Source of the DNA: Piper betle
Lineage: Eukaryota; Streptophyta; Magnoliopsida; Piperales; Piperaceae
Direction: 5' to 3'
Assembly: GCA_033002965.1 (NCBI GenBank)
Contig: JAURVB010014824.1
Location: forward strand, 62,001-126,000
Length of the DNA stretch: 64,000 bases
Of the stretch, positions 57,685 through 64,000 are shown in pieces (position 1 is the first letter of the stretch; every line of letters begins with the position of its first letter). Below the pieces are notes generated by a model. That model was not told the origin of the DNA. It saw nothing but the letters and a program-made list of their open reading frames with translations, and made no database searches. Position numbers and translations under genes: made by a program.

Positions 57685-58106
57685 ATAAATCAACAACTTG
57701 AAACATACAAGCATCTCAACAGTAACAACCTTCTACCATTAACATCTTCTAAGGACAGTCTTCAAGAAACAAATGTCTTCAATTTCAAGAAATAAAAAGG
57801 CATTTCTTTAAGTTCATACACGACCTTATTTGATTTTCATTTTTAGATGATAGTTCATACATGACCTTATTTGTGTTAGTGAAAGTTTGGGAGAAAACTA
57901 ATGTCACCATCATAGAATGTCACCACCATACAAGCTATAAATTTCTCTGTTTATCATCTCTTGAAGTATGAACATTTTTATTCTTAGCTAGATCTTTTAA
58001 ATAAATTTGTACTCTTATGTGCTTCATTTCTTTAAGGTTATAAGATTACGTAAATTTGTTTACACATTGGAGCAGGGCCCAGTCTGGTGAGTCTTCATCA
58101 TCATCT

Positions 58107-61100
58107 ATGGAGGTGATAGATATTGCCTCCTCGGATAGTGAAAATGAGGAAGAACTTGTTTTATCTACCTGGCAACATTATCTTACTCCTGGATTTTCAT
58201 CTCAAGATGTCAATGGACTTACTCAGCCAACCAGGCAACTTCCTTCTTCATTTGGTTTACAACCAAGAGGTATTGGACGTAGATTTGTCTCCATTTATTG
58301 AGATCGAATGCAACAATATATTTGATGCAGCCTTGCAATTAGGGTCTGGTGGAGCATCTCATATGCAAAATAATGGAACGAATAATGGAATTGCTGCATC
58401 ATTCAACAATTCCAGTTTGCAAGATTCACAACCATCATTTGGTGGTTATAATGGAGGATACATGTCACAACAATCAGTTGGTGGCTATAACGGAGGGAAC
58501 ATGTCAAATTACCAGCACTTTCAACCCCATGAAGAACCTCCATATTATGATGTCGATGATAACATGGACACAAGTGCCCAATCCTATTATGCTCAATCCT
58601 CTGCACCAATGCAGAATACTTGTTTCCTGGATAATGAAACTGTGGATTTAAGTATCGATTCAAGCATGAGTGAACCTGTTCGCCAGTTCTATATGGAAAA
58701 TGGTGATGATGCTGCCTATGCAAGAACTTTACCTCCTTCCTTTTCTCTTGGAAATGCCACCTCCCAACTTTGTAACCTTAATGGTGTTCATCGTCCGGAT
58801 GAAGAAATGCATGTCAGAAATGATGAGAGTCTAATCTACCAAGCAGCATTGCAGGTACTTCTTATTTTTTTGTTTTTCAGCCAACAGTTCCTGATGTGCA
58901 CTCCCCAATGCTGCACAACTTCTGATCTTTTTCACCGTTTGACTCTAGTGTTCAACATTTACTTTTCATCAACATAGCTGTCAGGGCTAATCTAGTGTGT
59001 TAATACAGGATATTTCCCAACCAAAATTACTGGAGACTGATGTACCCAAAGGTCTTTTGTCAGTTCCCTTGTATAGGCACCAGGTTTGCTCAAATGTCAA
59101 TTATTTAATTTGCTTTTTGTGCTTGGAAAGTCAAACAAAACAACTTAGCTTTTAAAAATTAACAACTTAGCTTTTGAAAATTAGTGATGTTGAAAAGTCT
59201 GATATCATAGCCATTACAATGTATTTCTGTTGTTTAATTTATATTCACTAGTTTATTGCTTATTGTAGAGAATAGCTCTGGCATGGATGTTGCAGAAGGA
59301 AACATCAAGTGTGCACTGCTTGGGGGCTTTCTTGCCGATGATCAGGTTCTTTTGTATTAATTTATAAATTTCTTCATATTTTTAACACTCTGACATAGTC
59401 ATGGTATAACATATGGGAATGAAGTTATTTTCACTTTGGTATATCTTTACTTTTTATAGTATGAAAAATGTGAGTGCATTCTGTGTTTGTGATTGATTAC
59501 TTGCTTCCTTGTTGGATGAATGAGTATGTTGCTTGTGTGGTATTTTTCTGTTTTTATCTCAAGATTGCCATGTTTTCCTGCAGGGACTTGGCAAGACTGT
59601 TTCTACAATTGCACTGATACAGATGCAGAGGTCTTGCACACCGAAATCGACCCCTGATAATTCACATCAATTGAAGCCCGAACCGTTAATCTTAGATGAT
59701 GATGATGATAATGTTGATGAGAAAGTCAATTTGCTGCCTCAAGACATTCCTGATGAAAAATGCATCGATTTGAAGAAGAAAAGAACAAATACGTCTCGGA
59801 TAGGTAGGCCATCAGCTGGTACATTAATTGTTTGCCCTGCTAGTGTGCTGCAGCAATGGGCACGCGAGTTAGATGATAAGTCTTCAGAAGATGCTAAACT
59901 TAATGTGTTGGTTTATCATGGAGGCTCAAGGACTAAAGATCCTGGTGATTTGGCAAAATATGATGTGGTTGTGACAACATATTCCATTGTCAGTAATGAA
60001 GTTCCAAAACCATCCCTTGGTGATGAGGATGACGACGAGCAAAAGAACATGGATAAGTGTGGAATATCTTCAGAATTTTCTGCCAGTAACAAAAAGAAAA
60101 AATTAAATAATGGAACTAAGAAAAAAAAAGGGAAAAATGGCATTGATGATTCGATTGCATACGATAGTGGTCCTCTTGCTAGAGTTGGCTGGTTCAGGGT
60201 TGTGCTTGATGAAGCGCAGACCATAAAGAACTACAAAACACTGGTGGCCAGAGCCTGTTGTGGCCTTCGTGCAAAAAGAAGATGGTGCTTGTCTGGAACA
60301 CCAATGCAAAATGCTGTTGATGATTTGTACAGCTACTTCCGTTTTCTTAGATATGATCCATATGCAAATTATAAGTCTTTCTGCTCTTCAATTAAGTACC
60401 CAATAGCCAGAAACTCTGTACACGGCTATAAGAAGCTTCAAGCCGTCTTGAAGACTATGATGCTACGCCGGACAAAAGGTTCACCAGTTATCTTTTATTA
60501 TACTTCATCAGTATGGCTACTAGGAGCTTGATCTTTTATAATTGATTGCATCTGATGCTCCCTTAAAAAGTAATCAATCAGAACGACTGAAATCTTAGTT
60601 GTTATGTGTTGTTTGTAAATTGGACTCCTAATATGTTACATGTTTGCAGTGCTATTGTTGTTTTCATAACTTGTTAAAATTATCTTTTTCATCATTGTTG
60701 TCAACAGCTATGATCCCACTTGGCTGGTGATGGCATGAATTTGGCGTCCCTGGTTGTTGTTTTTTTCATTATTAAATGGGCAGCTAATGCCCTTGTAAAA
60801 ATAAAGTTGCAAGTTTTCTAGCAAAGTTTCTTTCCTACATGATGCTGAAGCATCTCACTTTAGGGTTGTTATTTTACTTTCTCATTTATGAGTAAATTCT
60901 TTATATTTGCCTAATTATTTTAGTTAAGGTTTAAAGTCCATGAAGTCAGGTTTTCTAGGTGTTAGTCTGGAGACATCGAATACGTAATTGGTTAGTGTTT
61001 TGTGACTCCCCCCTCCCGTTTTGTTCAAGATTGATTGCCTTCATTTTTCATGTCTTCTGTGAATTCTCCCCCTTTGTCTACTTCATTGAAATTGTCCCTC

Positions 61101-63817
61101 ATCAAAAGATGATATTCAAAAGAGGGGTAGTAAGAATTCTTATCCATTACCAAATGTCTTTTAAACTTTTTTTTTTCAAATTTATAAATGAATTGCTTTC
61201 TATTTTTGTCAGAAAGTATGATTGACGGGGAGCCAATTCTAAAATTACCACCAAAAACAATTTCTTTGGAGAAAGTGGAGTTCTCACCTAAGGAGCGAGA
61301 TTTTTATACCAGGCTGGAGGCAGATTCACGCACTCAATTTAAGGTAAATGATGGATTGGAATGCATTTTGGTTGTCTGGAAAGGCTTACTTTTGTGAGTT
61401 GATGTATCATTCAGCTTTTCAAAACTTAGGATTTTGTGCAATTGAAGGGAATATTTATTAATTGACATAATTATCTATGACGGTCATATTTTGTGCCTTG
61501 GTATTATTTTGATAATGGCAAAGTGAAATATATCTTAATTGTGTGTTGTATATAATTTATATGTTGGAAATTTTGTTGAGTGTGCTTGCAATATCTTGAC
61601 GGAAATATGGTTTGGATGATGATTTTTATTTAAAAACATGATATAATCACAAGTAGGATGGGAATTCAATTACTCAAGCATTTAATGAGTAAAAGATAAG
61701 GAGAAGAGAGGAAGAATTTGGAAATAAAGATGAAGCCACGATAGAGTGAAAGAATTGAGGATCACATCACCATTTATGTGAGGGTTGTGCAGTGCATAAC
61801 TTAAAAGGGTGGCGTGGTAGAAAATCCTGAGCATTAAAATATAAACACAGACAATTAATCAGGAGAGCACCTAGTGAGTCCATTGTACGACAATTTGTTT
61901 TTGATAGGTATTTTTGATTTTTTAAGTTAACTCATTTTTATTAGAGATTTATTTTTTGTTTAGGTTGACTGATCATTTTGGTAATACTATGAATTCATTT
62001 ATTCTGTTACATTATGCATCTTCGTTATTTTACTTGTGCTCTAATCTTGATGAATGTATTTCTAGTGTTATGAGGCATTCATATGATTGGAACATTTTTA
62101 ATTATGGTGTGTATGGTGCAGAAATATGCTGATGAAGGAACAGTTAAACAGAACTATGCAAATATATTGTTGCTTCTATTACGTCTTCGCCAGGCATGTG
62201 ATCACCCTATTCTAGTTAAAGGGTTTCATTCTCACTCCACAGGGAAGATTCCTTGCTGACTGCAAAAGAATCTCCCAAGGGAAAAGCAGATCATCTTGTT
62301 AAGAATATTGGAAGCTTCCTCTGCAATCTGTGGTGCATGCAATGTAATGTCGCTAAATTTTTTTAATGCATGATTTTAGCATATGCTTAATTTTATTCTA
62401 TTATTCTGTCATATTGATCTGGTGAGTTTTACTGATGAATCATTTTTTTGCAGGACATACCGGAAGATGCAATTGTCACTTTGTGCGGTCATGTATTTTG
62501 CTATCAGTGTGTTTCCGAGAGGCTAACTGGAGATGATAATTCCTGCCCTGCTGGTGATTGCAAAGGGCTACTGGGATCTGAATCTGTATTTTCTAAGAAT
62601 GTTCTGGTTAGTTGTGCTTTTGATAATCAAGAAAATAATGGTGCAAGCAATTCTGGAACTGTGGATGAGTTTTCCCTTGAGAATTATTCTGTGTCTTCGA
62701 AAATTAAAGCGGCAATGGAAATTCTGCATTCAGTGTGTGGAACAGTGAACTCAAGCTCAGAGGTAATAGATGGATCTAGTGAAATTGCCTGTTATGAGGA
62801 GTGCTCTTCAGATTCACCGAAGGCTATGCATTCAACGGGATCTTTGCACAAAATCCCAGGAAAAGTTATTGCTTTTTCTCAGTGGACTGGTATGCTTGAT
62901 TTGCTTGAGAAATCCCTAAAAATTCTTCTATACAATACAGACGGTTTGACGGTACAATGACCCTCCCTTTAAGAGACAGGGCTGTTAAAGATTTTACTAC
63001 AAAACCAGAGGTTGAATCCCATTTCTGTATGCAAGCTTGTTATTGGAGTTGGTCTATTATATGTTTTTAATGTTAAAATGTTGCGTAATTTTATTTTCAG
63101 GTCATTGTCATGATCATGTCGCTGAAAGCTGGAAACCTTGGTCTGAACTTGATTTCTGCATGCCATGTTATTTTGCTGGATCTGTGGTGGAATCCGACGA
63201 CCGAAGATCAAGCTGTTGATAGAGCACATCGAATCGGACAGATTCGCCCTGTCAATGTTTCACGATTAACTGTCAAAGACACTGTGGAAGATCGAATATT
63301 AGCTCTCCAGGTTTCTTTTCTTTTCTTTTCTTTCACAATGATTTTGATGCCACTTGCAAGCTAACTACTTGTGATATTTTTACTCATGTATCATATTTTT
63401 GAAGCTAGAAAATATTGATCCTATAGTTTAGCAACCATTTGTGAGAGGTCCGATGTCACAACCGTTAAGACTTGTGAAAAAGTAGTGTTGGTTTTGATGT
63501 TTCTCCATTTTGAGTTCTACTAAATTTTATTTTTTTATTATTATTATTCTATTTCATTGTCTTTGCTTACACATTCCTGTTCTGGAACAAGGTAAGTCTG
63601 TTTGTTTGCTTTGGGTCATATGATCATGATACCTGTGATGCACTGCTTATTGTAAAAGGTTTGAAGGTTTGCCCTAACGGGCCTATGGCTGGTGTTGCAG
63701 GAGGAGAAGAGGAAAATGGTATCTTCGGCTTATGGGGAAGAAAAAGGGGGAGGCTCTGCATCGCGATTAACAGTGGAAGATCTGAGATACTTGTTTATGG
63801 GAGGGGGTAACGACTGA
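58107..63817 (+). CDS. SNF2-family ATPase/helicase with RING finger, CHR28-like, about 990 aa
   Basis: A Rad5/16-type SNF2 chromatin ATPase with embedded RING (likely E3 ligase), nuclear. Arabidopsis CHR27/CHR28 (FRG1/FRG2) are the relatives. Coding exons: 58107-58269, 58331-58854, 59009-59083, 59269-59345, 59584-60478, 61213-61343, 62122-62343, 62454-63010, 63101-63310, 63701-63817. Motifs: GLGKT (about 281), LDEAQ (about 489), [16 protein letters not shown] with ICGACN...[11 protein letters not shown]...CPAGDC (about 690-735), [41 protein letters not shown]. It ends [11 protein letters not shown]. Apparent breaks: one base short at 59320-59321, one short near 62241, one extra A in 62258-62261 (together giving a false in-frame TGA), one A short in 62922-62926. 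Allowing for these, 2973 bases give 991 codons including stop. The N-terminal exon junction needs a very short 61-base intron (58270-58330). Confidence 0.9.
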
Positions 63818-64000
63818 CTTTTGGCTGCCATTTATTGTACAAAGAAGAGAAGCGAATATGAGAGGGGATTAATTAATTTATTAGGTGAGGATGAAGACAC
63901 TTTTCTGTTAACCTTTCGATTCTATTGCGCTGACCACAAGGGTTGGGGTTAAAGTAGGTTCACGAAAATGGTAGCAAGTAGTGTACATCTTAGGAGCGAA
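63818..64000 (+). other. 3' UTR of the CHR28-like gene (window edge)
   Basis: Sequence directly after the stop codon. No further gene can be seen before the window ends. Confidence 0.5.

Noticed and set aside
62260..62262. In-frame TGA in the helicase exon as possible selenocysteine or readthrough
   Set aside because: Plants lack selenoprotein machinery, and two compensating one-base indels restore a good match to the family across the same stretch.
1..64000. CRISPR arrays, bacterial operons, rRNA clusters, tRNA genes
   Set aside because: No direct-repeat/spacer arrays or rRNA signatures were seen. tRNA cloverleaf detection by eye is unreliable at this scale; a tRNA scan would be decisive.

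Overview
This is a piece of a plant nuclear genome. The evidence is intron-rich genes with GT-AG junctions, plant-type proteins (a nepenthesin-type aspartic protease, a PPR protein, an ent-kaurene oxidase, a CHR28-type SNF2/RING helicase, an HMGB6-type HMG protein), and copia, gypsy, TRIM, CACTA and MITE-like repeats in AT-rich intergenic DNA. One very GC-rich intronless gene (the protease) in AT-rich surroundings suggests a monocot outside the grasses. That placement is inference only.

Layout. 1-6.1 kb: AT-rich DNA, a degenerate retroelement-like repeat, and a small gene for a 64-aa Ala-rich protein. 7.3-11.0 kb: eRF1 (translation release factor) on the minus strand, with an intronless CDS, a 5'-UTR intron and a GC-rich first exon. 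11-15.6 kb: AT-rich tandem blocks and a second copy of the first repeat. 15.8-18.4 kb: a heavily broken PPR gene, minus strand. 20.5-26.4 kb: the first three exons of an ent-kaurene oxidase, followed by the 3' end of a gypsy-type element with a 3.0-kb LTR. 27.9-28.1 kb: TRIM-like LTR remnants. 30.5-31.9 kb: an ASPG2-like aspartic protease. 34.0-38.0 kb: a non-autonomous CACTA-type element split by a 2.66-kb solo LTR related to the gypsy LTR. 38.9-40.6 kb: a small two-LTR retroelement. 41.25-43.2 kb: an F-box/LRR/FBD pseudogene interrupted by TRIM LTR sequence. 43.4-46.8 kb: a 3.35-kb near-perfect palindrome (foldback element). 50.1-53.2 kb: an intact eight-exon HMGB6-like gene. 55.2-63.8 kb: a CHR28-like SNF2/RING helicase gene of at least ten coding exons.

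How to read the breaks. eRF1, the protease and the helicase are each interrupted by one-base indels, several in or beside homopolymer runs. Allowing for them brings each CDS to a whole number of codons at the family length (436, 469 and about 990 aa). I read these mainly as consensus errors of a long-read draft assembly. The PPR and F-box loci also carry nonsense codons, internal deletions or missing domains, so they look like real pseudogenes.

The live genes share a nuclear/chromatin and translation theme only loosely: HMGB6-like and CHR28-like are chromatin proteins in adjacent genes, and eRF1 is translational. Nothing suggests a functional cluster. The most unusual structures are the giant palindrome, TRIM-like LTRs carrying a snRNA-type USE plus TATA at an almost constant 21-22 bp spacing, and long first introns in both chromatin genes built from gene-specific diverged tandem repeats.
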